Positions 24,407-32,876 of a stretch of 64,000 nt of DNA are shown one piece after another. Every line of letters starts with the position of its first letter. The stretch's first letter is position 1. The DNA lies in assembly GCA_900752195.1 (NCBI GenBank), contig CAADUJ010000013.1:1-64000 (forward strand), written 5' to 3'. The notes beneath the pieces were generated by a model. It saw only the letters and a list, made by a program, of their open reading frames with translations, made no database searches and was not told the origin of the DNA. The DNA is from an uncultured Negativicutes bacterium. Its GTDB lineage: Bacteria > Bacillota > Negativicutes > Veillonellales > Megasphaeraceae. A program made the position numbers and the translations under genes.

Positions 24407-26617
24407 TTATAAATGAAGGACCCTGTCCTTGATTTCCTGCGTACGGCCCTGATTCCAGAACTGCGTCCCAATATAGCCGCACGTTCGGCGGGCAACGGAC
24501 ATCTTCGACTGATCATGATTGCCACAATTGGGGCATTCCCAGATGAGCTTACCCGTTTCATCTTCGACAATCTTGATTTCGCCGTCGTAGCCGCAAACTT
24601 CACAATAATCGCTCTTTGTATTGAGCTCTGCATACATAATATTATCGTAAATATATTTCATGACTGTCAAGACAGCCGGTATATTGTGCTGCATATTCGG
24701 TACTTCTACGTAGCTGATGGCGCCGCCCGGAGACAACCGCTGGAAGTCCGATTCAAATTTCAATTTATGGAATGCATCGATTTTTTCCGTGACGTGTACG
24801 TGATAACTGTTGGTGATGTAATTCTTATCCGTTACGCCCTTGATGATACCAAAGCGTTTCTGCAGGCATTTGGCAAAGCGGTACGTCGTCGATTCCATAG
24901 GTGTCCCGTAGACAGAATAACTGATGTGTTCCGCTTCTTTCCATTTCTTGCAGGCATCGTTCAGACGCTGCATGACGGAAAGGGCAAATTCCCGGCCTTC
25001 CGGCGTCGTATGCGATTTACCGAGCATGCGGACACACATTTCATATAGTCCGGCATATCCGAGAGAAATGGTGGAATAGCCATTAAACAAAAGTTTATCA
25101 ATAGTTTCACCCTTCTTGAGGCGTGCCAGGGCACCATACTGCCATAAAATAGGTGCTACATCTGAAACGGTACCTAAGAGACGTTCATGGCGGCACCGTA
25201 AGGCACGGTGACAAAGCTCTAGTCGTTCATCAAGAATACGCCAAAATGCGTCCATGTCGCCTTTTGCCGTGCATGCTACGTCCACGAGGTTTATCGTGAC
25301 AACGCCCTGGTTGAAACGGCCATAGAACTTATGGCTTCCATCGGCATTGCGCTGTGAATCTTCTACAGTCAGGAAAGAACGGCACCCCATACAAGTGTAA
25401 ACGTTGCCATTTTTCATCTCCTTCATGACCTTTGCAGATATATAGTCCGGCACCATGCGCTTAGCCGTACATTCTGCTGCCTTCTTCGTCAGGTACCAGT
25501 ACGGCGAATCTTCATGGATGTTATCTTCATCCAGAACGTAAATGAGCTTGGGGAACGCCGGTGTAATCCATACGCCCTTTTCATTTTTTACGCCTTGCAT
25601 GCGCTGCCGTAGGACTTCATCGATTATGAGGGCCAGATCATCACGAGTCTGTCCTTCCGGTACTTCATCAAGATACATGAACATCGTGACGAACGGCGCC
25701 TGACCGTTACAAGTCATGAGTGTAATAAGCTGATACTGAATCGTTTGGATACCGCTCTTGATTTCTTCTTTCAAACGGCATGTCACCGTTTTATTGATGA
25801 TGTCTTCATCCATCGGTTCGCCGCAGATTTCCCGTTCGTGAATTACCTGCCGGCGGATTTTTTGACGACTAATATCGACAAAAGGAGCTAAATGGGATAA
25901 CGTAAAGGATTGACCGCCATATTGGTTGCTTGCAACCTGGGCGACAATCTGCGTCGTCACATTGCAGGCCGTAAAGAAGCTATGCGGCTTTTCGATAAGG
26001 GTTTCGCTGATGACAGTCCCATTCTGGAGCATATCTTCCAAATTGATGAGATCGCAGTTATGTTCTTTTTGGGCATAATAATCCATATCGTGGAAATGGA
26101 TGATGCCCTGTTCATGGGCGCGTACGATTTCTTCTGGTAAGAGGACGCGACGCGTCAGATCCTTGCTGACTTCGCCAGCCATATAGTCGCGCTGGGTCGA
26201 GTTGATAACAGGGTTTTTATTGGAATTTTCCTGTTTTACCTCTTCATTCATCTGTTCAATGAGAGCCAGGATACTATCGTCGGTCGTATTGCTCTTACGG
26301 GATATTTCCCGTTTGTAACGATACCGTACGTATTTCTGTGCCACTTCGTAGCCTCTCATTTCCATGATTCCCTTTTCTACCATATCTTGTATATCTTCAA
26401 CGTGGACAGCGTGGGACATTTGAGAAATATTCTTAGCAATCGTGTCGGCTACAGCGCGAATCTGGTATGGATTCATTTGATGAATTCCATCTACTTCATG
26501 ATTCGCTTTGCCAATGGCATTTACGATTTTTTCGATGTCAAAGGACACTTCCTGACCATTTCGTTTAATGACATTCGTATTGACAACGAAAGAATCTATT
26601 GATGTCATCTGTTCCAT
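24407..26617 (-). CDS. nrdD: Anaerobic ribonucleoside-triphosphate reductase (class III)
   Basis: 736 residues from the ATG at 26617; an upstream in-frame GTG at 26623 is too close to the Shine-Dalgarno AAGGAG. An N-terminal ATP-cone (about residues 10-100, VIKRNGQEVSF) provides allosteric control. The glycyl-radical barrel follows, then two zinc CXXC pairs (CEVCGYDG, CPNCG) and the radical loop RRTCGYIGTQFWNQGR, whose first Gly after Cys (about residue 714) carries the radical. It makes deoxynucleotides without oxygen. First gene of nrdD-nrdG-rpoN, with two NrdR-type boxes in its promoter. Confidence 0.97.
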   Translation of the reverse strand: MEQMTSIDSFVVNTNVIKRNGQEVSFDIEKIVNAIGKANHEVDGIHQMNPYQIRAVADTIAKNISQMSHAVHVEDIQDMVEKGIMEMRGYEVAQKYVRYRYKREISRKSNTTDDSILALIEQMNEEVKQENSNKNPVINSTQRDYMAGEVSKDLTRRVLLPEEIVRAHEQGIIHFHDMDYYAQKEHNCDLINLEDMLQNGTVISETLIEKPHSFFTACNVTTQIVAQVASNQYGGQSFTLSHLAPFVDISRQKIRRQVIHEREICGEPMDEDIINKTVTCRLKEEIKSGIQTIQYQLITLMTCNGQAPFVTMFMYLDEVPEGQTRDDLALIIDEVLRQRMQGVKNEKGVWITPAFPKLIYVLDEDNIHEDSPYWYLTKKAAECTAKRMVPDYISAKVMKEMKNGNVYTCMGCRSFLTVEDSQRNADGSHKFYGRFNQGVVTINLVDVACTAKGDMDAFWRILDERLELCHRALRCRHERLLGTVSDVAPILWQYGALARLKKGETIDKLLFNGYSTISLGYAGLYEMCVRMLGKSHTTPEGREFALSVMQRLNDACKKWKEAEHISYSVYGTPMESTTYRFAKCLQKRFGIIKGVTDKNYITNSYHVHVTEKIDAFHKLKFESDFQRLSPGGAISYVEVPNMQHNIPAVLTVMKYIYDNIMYAELNTKSDYCEVCGYDGEIKIVEDETGKLIWECPNCGNHDQSKMSVARRTCGYIGTQFWNQGRTQEIKDRVLHL

Positions 26618-26661
26618 GGGCACATCTCCTTACAAAAAAACATGGGCTTACGCCCCTTCTT

Positions 26662-26709
26662 ACACAAAATATTGTTTTTACAACTAATCACAAATACAAT
26701 ATATAGTCC
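26662..26709 (-). promoter_or_regulatory. Two NrdR boxes upstream of nrdD
   Basis: On the coding strand, AAACAATATTTTGTGT (26677-26662) and GGACTATATATTGTAT (26709-26694) match the NrdR consensus ACACWATATATWGTGT at 14 and 13 of 16 positions. They are 32 bp apart, three helical turns, as is usual for paired NrdR sites. They lie 45-92 bp before the start codon. Repression by ATP/dATP-loaded NrdR is inferred from the known family. Confidence 0.75.
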
Positions 26710-26782
26710 ATGTGTGACATGTACTATGTTACTACACTTTCCCCCAAAAAGGAATACGCTTTATAGATTTTTTTACGAAAAA

Positions 26783-26841
26783 GCATAGGTCCTCCACGTT
26801 GACAATATCCCTGCTTGCGTGTCTATATGCGGACCTTACGC
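26783..26841 (-). ncRNA. Possible structured RNA with terminator-like end upstream of nrdD
   Basis: On the minus strand GCGTAAGGTCC (26841-26831) pairs with GGACCTATGC (26792-26783) across a 38-base loop containing CACG/CGTG, and TTTTTCG follows. It looks like a short terminated transcript or a leader element between the terminator of the 26934 gene and the NrdR-controlled promoter. No riboswitch family recognised. The rest of 26710-26880 shows nothing else. Confidence 0.3.
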
Positions 26842-26879
26842 CTTTTATCAGACGAAACAAGTATACCCATTTTGCAACA

Positions 26880-26904
26880 AAAAAGAGCAGTATCGCTACT
26901 GCTC
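26880..26904 (-). terminator. Intrinsic terminator after the 26934 gene
   Basis: GAGCAGTA-TCGC-TACTGCTC (26885-26904) followed by six Ts on the minus strand. Confidence 0.8.
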
Positions 26905-26933
26905 CTCATACTATATCTAGTATATAGAAAAGG

Positions 26934-27608
26934 TCATATCCCATTGTCATCCTTTTTTTCTTGTGCCGTTCCTTTCGCAGACACGGCCTGATTCCCTTTC
27001 GCCTTATGCACGCCTTCCGTCGGAAGGGACGATTTCTTCTGCACCGGTACGAGTTTCCCGCCACCGGGAAGGTCTTTTGTCTCCCCTTTTAGCCAGCTGT
27101 TGGCCTCATTTTCCGAGCTGTAATAGACGGTATACCCATTGCTATGGATGTTTTGCAGGCTCTTGTCCTCATCGGTCAGGGCTGTAACATATGACGGTCC
27201 TGCTACATCCCATACAGAATCCTTATCAAGGGAAATGGAAGCAACCTGTGCCTTTTGGTCACCATTGACAGCCCCTCTATACGAAGTGCGATGACGCAAT
27301 ACGAGGCGAACAGCACTAGATTCTTTCACCTGCATGTTTTCGCCGTTTTGGAATTCACCTTTCCCACTATCTGCAAAGGGATCCGGCATGGTCATCTGTT
27401 CATCCATCCATGTCGAGAAAAACTGGCGCTGTGCCGCCATGGCTTCTTCAATCTCGTCGGTTGTCCGGTCTTCCATTTCATCTATGCTGCGCCAAAGCGA
27501 CGCGTCTAAGGCGCTCCCTCCATAGGCATGGACAAAGAGGGGGCTTTCAAAGGAAGCCAGTAGAAGAGCTGCTACAATTGCCACTAGTTTATACATTCCA
27601 TTTTTCAT
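26934..27608 (-). CDS. Secreted protein of unknown function
   Basis: 224 residues from the ATG at 27608 (GAGGTGG six bases upstream); a GTG three codons earlier overlaps that ribosome binding site. The N-terminus is a signal peptide (KNGMYKLVAIVAALLLASFES..VHA), likely cut after VHAYG or nearby, so the protein is exported. The middle is acidic and Met/Gln-rich, and the C-terminal tail is Lys/Gly-rich, low complexity. No domain recognised. It lies 36 bp after the secreted metallophosphoesterase gene on the same strand; a TGGTACAAT element between them may be a promoter of its own. Confidence 0.7.
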   Translation of the reverse strand: MKNGMYKLVAIVAALLLASFESPLFVHAYGGSALDASLWRSIDEMEDRTTDEIEEAMAAQRQFFSTWMDEQMTMPDPFADSGKGEFQNGENMQVKESSAVRLVLRHRTSYRGAVNGDQKAQVASISLDKDSVWDVAGPSYVTALTDEDKSLQNIHSNGYTVYYSSENEANSWLKGETKDLPGGGKLVPVQKKSSLPTEGVHKAKGNQAVSAKGTAQEKKDDNGI

Positions 27609-27644
27609 ATTTCCCACCTCAATTTGTATTGTACCACGTCATTG

Positions 27645-28961
27645 TTACAATTGCGTTACGGCAGAAGATTTTTTACTATATTCCTGTTTTGTATCCATCT
27701 TTCTTTCCCGTTTTGTTGGTATGACCGTATTGTCGATACGGCTTCCATCTACACGATAAGAAGTGACGACAAAATCGTCTGGCTCCACATGAAGAGTCAG
27801 GTACATCGGCATGTCAGAAGGATTATAATAGAAGGCATCTATACGCTTTTTCACCGTATCATAATATCGTTCTGTACCCGACCGGCCCGTTGCAATATAG
27901 ACGGTGCCGCCATCTTGTACCTTACCATAGCGGATAGGATTGGTCCGGGAATAATGGTGTTCATGTGCCGTAAACACGAGCGGCACGTCGTATTTATCAA
28001 AGAGGGGTTCGAACCAGGTCCCGTTTCTGTCACGGATTCCTTCATACGTCGCAGTAATGGCTGGACGGTGCATGAGGACGATAATTCGTTTATGCCTGTC
28101 TTTTGCCCCTTTTAAATCCTCGTCAAGCCATTGGGCTTCATCTTCCATCATCGTCGGATACCACTGATGGAGTTCTTCATAATCCGTGTTAAGGGCTACA
28201 TAATGGACATCGCCATAATCAAAAGAGTAGGCCATACGGCTCTGTCGTTTCGGCGATCCATAGGGAACAGCAAATAAGGCTTTATACGTATACGGCTCTG
28301 CAAACTTCCATTCCAAGGAATAGGCTTCATGATTTCCCAAGACAGGGGCAATAGCCATGTGACTCGTCAGGACATCTGCATTTTCATACCACTGACGCCA
28401 TTGATACCACGATTCTCCGTTATCAGACAAGTCACCCATCATGATGAAAAAGGCCGCATCAGGCTTCTTCTCATAGGCCGCCTCTGCCGTATGGCCCCAG
28501 ACGGAATAATCCGTTGACTGGGAATCTCCGAAAACAAGAACGTGATAGTCATTCAGATTTTCCCTCGTCGTTGTAAAAGAAAACCACGGGCTAGACCCAT
28601 CTTCATTGGCAATACGGTATTCATAGGCCTTATCAGGCTCTAACTTTTGCATATACGCGCCATATGTATACGGCGGCACATTATAGGCATCGTACACGGG
28701 AGGACGCTTCGGCATCGTGACAAAGGCCTCTTTCTCTTCCGTATCACCAGCTTTACGATAATAAACTATATAATCCTGTCGGGGACTATCATCCTGCCAG
28801 GACACGGTCTTTGCCGTTGCCGAGTCCTTAGCTACGATTTGTACTAAATTCGTAACGCCTATAGTACCTTCGGCCTGAACCCACGGCGTACACATACATA
28901 GTCCCGTTACCATCAATGAAAAAAAACATGACAGGACAACCTTCTTCATACGGTGAAACAC
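27645..28961 (-). CDS. Exported metallophosphoesterase, purple acid phosphatase-like
   Basis: About 438 residues. A signal peptide (MKKVVLSCFFSLMVTGLCMC...VQAEG) is followed by an N-terminal Fn3-like purple acid phosphatase domain (about 45-135, ending FSFTTTRE). The two-metal catalytic domain has GDSQS, GDLSDNG, GNHEAY, MHRPAIT and HEHHYSR motifs. It would release phosphate from esters outside the membrane. The start is uncertain: the GTG at 28961 has the better AGAGAG spacing, whereas the ATG at 28949 begins the signal peptide exactly. Together with the PTP-like phytase at 30.3 kb it suggests extracellular phosphate scavenging. Confidence 0.85.
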   Translation of the reverse strand: MFHRMKKVVLSCFFSLMVTGLCMCTPWVQAEGTIGVTNLVQIVAKDSATAKTVSWQDDSPRQDYIVYYRKAGDTEEKEAFVTMPKRPPVYDAYNVPPYTYGAYMQKLEPDKAYEYRIANEDGSSPWFSFTTTRENLNDYHVLVFGDSQSTDYSVWGHTAEAAYEKKPDAAFFIMMGDLSDNGESWYQWRQWYENADVLTSHMAIAPVLGNHEAYSLEWKFAEPYTYKALFAVPYGSPKRQSRMAYSFDYGDVHYVALNTDYEELHQWYPTMMEDEAQWLDEDLKGAKDRHKRIIVLMHRPAITATYEGIRDRNGTWFEPLFDKYDVPLVFTAHEHHYSRTNPIRYGKVQDGGTVYIATGRSGTERYYDTVKKRIDAFYYNPSDMPMYLTLHVEPDDFVVTSYRVDGSRIDNTVIPTKRERKMDTKQEYSKKSSAVTQL

Positions 28962-29230
28962 ATCTACACATCTCTCTTTATAGTATGGTAGGGATGCCGC
29001 CACCCCTTCAGACCGTATGTATTATAACACCTAAAAAAAAAGCGTCAATAATGTATGCAGGCAAAAGCGGCCCATGGGCATCGTCGTTTCTCATGCCAGC
29101 GCTTGCCGGTCGTTAAAGAGAACACAGACCCTCTACCTGGCAAAAAAGTAAAAACATCCACTGCATAGACGCATAGGATGTAGTATAATATAAAAAAGAG
29201 CAGAATCTATTTAAAAAAGGAGTTTTTAAA

Positions 29231-29698
29231 ATGATGAATATTTCATCCATCGGCAAACAGCTTCGTTCATACGCTGCTGACGATGCATCGTGGCTCCCTG
29301 TATTTGCCAATGCTGCATCTCTCATCATTCAAAATATTCCATCCGTCAAATGGGTCGGATTCTATATCGTCACGAAGAACAGTCTCCTTCTCGGACCTTT
29401 TCAGGGCATGCCTGCCCGGGGCCGCATCATGATGGGCGAAGGCGTCTGCGGTACAGCCGCAAAAGACGATATTGTCCAGCGCATCAAGAACGTCCACCTC
29501 TACCCCGGTCACATTGCCTGTGATCCTAAAGCAAACTCGGAACTCGTCCTTCCCATCCACCACGAAGGGCGCGTCGTTGCCGTCCTTGACATGGACAGCC
29601 CGTTATACGATCGCTTTTCCGAAGAAGACCAGAAGAAAATGGAAGACTTCGTCAAGGTTCTCGAAGAGATTACCGATTTTTCCTCCATCGAGATATGA
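29231..29698 (+). CDS. GAF-domain free methionine-R-sulfoxide reductase-like protein
   Basis: 155 residues forming a single GAF domain with the fRMsr signature GEGVCGTAA...VQRIKNVHLYPGHIACD. These enzymes reduce free Met-R-sulfoxide in the cytoplasm using cysteines and thioredoxin. Two of the three cysteines of the E. coli enzyme are present (C73 and C97); the first, in the GPVAC segment of the E. coli protein, is missing here (GMPARGRI). The reaction may therefore use a different recycling cysteine. TATAAT at 29184-29189 and AAGGAG support the start. Confidence 0.85.
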   Translation: MMNISSIGKQLRSYAADDASWLPVFANAASLIIQNIPSVKWVGFYIVTKNSLLLGPFQGMPARGRIMMGEGVCGTAAKDDIVQRIKNVHLYPGHIACDPKANSELVLPIHHEGRVVAVLDMDSPLYDRFSEEDQKKMEDFVKVLEEITDFSSIEI

Positions 29699-29738
29699 AA
29701 AAAGGTGTTGCGCCGCCTATGGGTGCAACACCTTTTTT
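29698..29738. terminator. Bidirectional intrinsic terminator
   Basis: AAAAAAGGTGTTGC (29698-29711) pairs perfectly with GCAACACCTTTTTT (29725-29738) between two convergent genes. Confidence 0.85.
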
Positions 29739-29753
29739 ATGTATAGATACTAT

Positions 29754-30173
29754 TCAGTCTTCTGTATCGTCATCGACCAGGACTTCCATAATCGTTGCCC
29801 TTGCATCGACAACAGAGCCCAGACTTTTATCATAGGCTTTGACGCCAACAGCACCGATCACGAGGCCAATGCAAGTTCCGATGACGCCGGCTGCCACAGA
29901 CGCTCCTACGGTATAGCCAAAGAACCCGCCTACAGCCATTGCAATCAACGGCAATATGAAGCATACGAAGGAGCTCATGGCCAGATGGGAATCATCGACA
30001 GTATAGCGGACACGGTTTCCTTCTTCAGCGCCAATGTGATTATGGGCTGTAACCATGACGTGATCGGCTGCGGCACATGCGCTGCAGGCGACGTATAAAT
30101 AGTCCTTGCTTACCCGAACCTTTGCCAATCCATCATCTAATACTTGTTCGACTGTACCTTCACCAATCCGCAT
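29754..30173 (-). CDS. RseC/MucC-family (SoxR-reducing) membrane protein
   Basis: 139 residues from the ATG at 30173 (GAGGTGG five bases upstream; the longer frame has no such signal). The N-terminal part ends in a Cys pair (CSACAAADHV, about residues 30-39) and is followed by two hydrophobic helices (about 63-105) with many Gly/Ala, the RseC layout. In other bacteria such proteins help reset the [2Fe-2S] cluster of SoxR or tune envelope stress sigma factors, often with Rnf complexes. No rnf or rsx genes are in the window. Its promoter carries a palindrome directly after the -10 box. Confidence 0.8.
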   Translation of the reverse strand: MRIGEGTVEQVLDDGLAKVRVSKDYLYVACSACAAADHVMVTAHNHIGAEEGNRVRYTVDDSHLAMSSFVCFILPLIAMAVGGFFGYTVGASVAAGVIGTCIGLVIGAVGVKAYDKSLGSVVDARATIMEVLVDDDTED

Positions 30174-30203
30174 AGAAACCACCTCATTTTTAACAACTAT
30201 TAA

Positions 30204-30220
30204 GTAAGAATAATTCTTAC
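30204..30220. promoter_or_regulatory. 7-1-7 palindromic operator, FUR-family-like
   Basis: GTAAGAATAATTCTTAC is a perfect inverted repeat (core TAAGAAT-A-ATTCTTA). It has the geometry of Fur/PerR boxes and shares the AAT-N-ATT centre. It lies right after the -10 TACAAT of the RseC-like gene, where a repressor would block initiation. Which regulator binds is unknown. Confidence 0.45.
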
Positions 30221-30228
30221 CTGTTTGT

Positions 30229-30257
30229 ATTGTAGCATGAAAAGAGCTGCGAAACAA
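30229..30257 (-). promoter_or_regulatory. Promoter of the RseC-like gene
   Basis: TTGTTT (30257-30252), 17-bp spacer, TACAAT (30234-30229) on the minus strand. Confidence 0.6.
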
Positions 30258-30281
30258 GATGACCAAAATAAGAAGTACAAT

Positions 30282-31175
30282 CTACATCGTATGAGAAGAT
30301 GTCCTTTTTTCATGGGATATCAACCATTGAGACCAAGGTATCCGGTATCCCGTACTTCTGTTCTCTTTCACATATTGACGAAATTTTTCCAACATATCCT
30401 GCCGATTGGCCTGAAATAAATCAGCACCGCCTAATGCATGCTGTCGAATACTCGCTTCTTGAACTGTTTCATCCGGTTTTTTCAATAACTCATAGAGAGT
30501 CATAAAAATAGTCGTTCTTCCATGACCAGCATGGCAATGAAAATATAGCCATCCCGGCTGACTGGGCAAACTTCGGTAAAAGGAAATAAACTCATCAATG
30601 GCCTGTGGTTCTGGCCACTGACGATCCGTTGCGGCAATGCGAATATACCCCATGCCCATTTTTTTTGCCATGTCCCGTTCTGTCATATAGGTATGGACCT
30701 GAATTTCTTTTGGCATCGCTCCGTTTTCTCTATCATACGTTCCAATGGGAACTACCGTAATATCCGTCCCTACCGCTTCTTGTAAGCGATTCCATTCATC
30801 GTTTTCAACCATAGCAGCCGTTTTCCTTGCATTTAATGTATTTTTCTTTCCATACCAGCTGACGGCAACGCCATTCAAATATCCGTGTGATTCCTGACGG
30901 AGATCGATATCCCAAATAACAGGATGTTCATCGTAGGATTCCAGAATCATTGGAATCCTATGAATGGTGTTCATCGTCGGCTGACTACTTCCCAGAATAT
31001 GCAGCTTCTCATCAACGCGCACGTTACGCAACGTCTGTGGGGTTGCCGTATCCATACGCCATACCGGTCCTTCTATCGCGTCATTTGCTTGTACGGGAAA
31101 GAAAACAGCAAAAAAAGTGACTACCAACAGACATAGAAATACGCTGCCATACCGCATACAATTCCTATTATTCAT
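30282..31175 (-). CDS. Exported PTP-like phytase (myo-inositol phosphatase)
   Basis: 297 residues. A signal peptide (SVFLCLLVVTFFAVFFPVQAND) precedes a cysteine-phosphatase domain. The P-loop reads HCHAGHGRTT (213-222) with nucleophile C214 and R220, and the general acid Asp is in ATDRQWP (D184). This is the HC-X2-G-X-GRTT variant typical of PTP-like phytases from rumen Selenomonas and Megasphaera, which strip phosphates from inositol hexakisphosphate outside the cytoplasm. It overlaps the end of the McrB-like gene by 8 bp, with its ribosome binding site inside it, so the two are cotranscribed despite no obvious functional link. Confidence 0.88.
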   Translation of the reverse strand: MNNRNCMRYGSVFLCLLVVTFFAVFFPVQANDAIEGPVWRMDTATPQTLRNVRVDEKLHILGSSQPTMNTIHRIPMILESYDEHPVIWDIDLRQESHGYLNGVAVSWYGKKNTLNARKTAAMVENDEWNRLQEAVGTDITVVPIGTYDRENGAMPKEIQVHTYMTERDMAKKMGMGYIRIAATDRQWPEPQAIDEFISFYRSLPSQPGWLYFHCHAGHGRTTIFMTLYELLKKPDETVQEASIRQHALGGADLFQANRQDMLEKFRQYVKENRSTGYRIPWSQWLISHEKRTSSHTM

Positions 31176-32790
31176 AAAAAAGACTCCTCAGTACGCTTCC
31201 CCAATGGCGCACTTTTTCTGGATTATCAGGCCAATATTCTTGCAAAAGCGGCAAAATCTCATACTCGACGATTTCTGACATGCCTTCTTCCGTCTGATGG
31301 GCCTGACCGCAAAAATAGCCATGGCCGATACAAAAGCCTTTTCCCAGTTTGGGATCCTTAGAGATTTCATGATTCAATAATTTAATGCGATCGATGAGCA
31401 GGACAAACGTATCACTATCCAGGCGTTGCTCATATTCATGGAATCCATCAGAGTCGAATTCTGGTGTGAGTTCAAAAAAACCGAAGCGGCGGCGCATGAC
31501 GAAATCACTAACGGTTTCCTTGTCGGCTGTACTCATCATGCCGATGATATATACGTTATCCGGTACGGCAAAGGGCAAGCCGTCACAGGCAAGGGTGATG
31601 GGCACATCGCGATATGACTGTTCAATAAGCATGACGGCTTCACCGAAAATCTGACTGATATTGCCTCTGTTGATGTCGTCGATAATGAAAAAATACGCCT
31701 TGTCCCGATGGGCTGCTGCATGCTGACAAAAACGATAGAACATACCGTATTGCAAAGAATATCCTGAAGGCTGGGGTTTATAGCCGACGAGAAAGTCCTC
31801 GTAACGATAGTTTTCATGGAAATGGACAAATTCGATGCGGCTGTCATCCTTTTCACCCATGAGGGTATATGCCAGACGTCGTGCCGCATAGGTTTTGCCT
31901 ACGCCAGGAGGTCCCTGAAGTATGACATTCTTCTTATGGCGCAACAAGGATAAGAGCGCGTCAGTCCGCCGGCTATCAAGATAGACATCTTTAATGAAAT
32001 CGCCCTTCGTATATGGGCAGCACAGAGCCGAATCCTGTTCCGTTACGCTTGCCCCTTCCGGACCAATTTGGATTTTGTCTTCTCGTTCTCCCAGTCCTTC
32101 CGCACTGGGTTGGGCATAGCGTCGACTTACGTAACGGCAAAAATCAGCCGTCATGATATGACTCGCTTTGTCAGGCCAGCACGACGGTGTCCGCAAGCGT
32201 AGGAACAATTGGCGCAATTCTTTGTCTTGCGCAATGATGCGGCAAATTTCTCCATACATCTCATAGGCCCCAATGAGATTGGCCAGCTGACCGCCGTGAC
32301 GCGGGACAAACGAACTGTCCAATTCCTTTGCTACGCCATAGCAATCGACGAAATTATAAAGATAGTATGTATCAGGATAGCGCAGCCACAAATAGGTACT
32401 AACGGCATTGAGGTTCTGATAATGCTGTCGCCATATTCCTTCACCATAGTCCTGACGTATATGCTCGACGTCTGCCAGGAACCGTTCAATCCGCTTGATG
32501 AGATCTTTTTGCTCGTTAAAGAGATTGGCAAAAATGGCCTTCGTCATATCCCTGTTGATTGCTGCAAAGCCCCGCATGACAGCACGGGGATAATAATTTG
32601 TCGCTGTCAGCAAATCTTTTGTCTTAGCCGTCGCATCAGTAAACATTTTCTCAAAATTCCGGCTTTTAATATTCCAGTGAAGTTGAAATTGACGTACCGC
32701 TTCCCATTTGTATTTTTCAAAAGACCAGCGTTGTTCAAAATCGTTGCGATAAGACTCTAGTATCGTTTGTACTTTCTGTTCATTTATCAT
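31168..32790 (-). CDS. McrB-like AAA+ NTPase without a McrC partner
   Basis: 540 residues from the ATG at 32790 (GGAG eight bases upstream). The N-terminal 270 residues are helical and not recognised (YPDTYYLYNFVD... is reminiscent of other McrB-linked proteins). The C-terminal AAA+ domain has Walker A GPPGVGKT (about 293-300), Walker B FFIIDDINRGN, and MMSTADKE in the place of the McrB signature MNTADRS. McrB assembles as a GTP-driven ring with the nuclease McrC to cut modified DNA. No McrC follows; the next gene is a phytase. It may be a solitary remodelling ATPase, a defence remnant, or use a partner elsewhere. Confidence 0.8.
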   Translation of the reverse strand: MINEQKVQTILESYRNDFEQRWSFEKYKWEAVRQFQLHWNIKSRNFEKMFTDATAKTKDLLTATNYYPRAVMRGFAAINRDMTKAIFANLFNEQKDLIKRIERFLADVEHIRQDYGEGIWRQHYQNLNAVSTYLWLRYPDTYYLYNFVDCYGVAKELDSSFVPRHGGQLANLIGAYEMYGEICRIIAQDKELRQLFLRLRTPSCWPDKASHIMTADFCRYVSRRYAQPSAEGLGEREDKIQIGPEGASVTEQDSALCCPYTKGDFIKDVYLDSRRTDALLSLLRHKKNVILQGPPGVGKTYAARRLAYTLMGEKDDSRIEFVHFHENYRYEDFLVGYKPQPSGYSLQYGMFYRFCQHAAAHRDKAYFFIIDDINRGNISQIFGEAVMLIEQSYRDVPITLACDGLPFAVPDNVYIIGMMSTADKETVSDFVMRRRFGFFELTPEFDSDGFHEYEQRLDSDTFVLLIDRIKLLNHEISKDPKLGKGFCIGHGYFCGQAHQTEEGMSEIVEYEILPLLQEYWPDNPEKVRHWGSVLRSLFYE

Positions 32791-32876
32791 AGGCGTCTCC
32801 ACTCATCATTATACTGTATTTCTTATATTGTATCATGTTTAAGACCGTACGGCGACGCCCCTGCTGGGGAGATGAT

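Noticed and set aside
28006..28015. A tRNA T-arm-like GGTTCGAACC
   Set aside because: It lies inside the metallophosphoesterase coding region and no acceptor or anticodon stems can be built around it.
30282..31175. A divergent McrC following the McrB-like gene
   Set aside because: The product has a signal peptide and the HC-X2-G-X-GRTT phosphatase loop, not a McrC nuclease.
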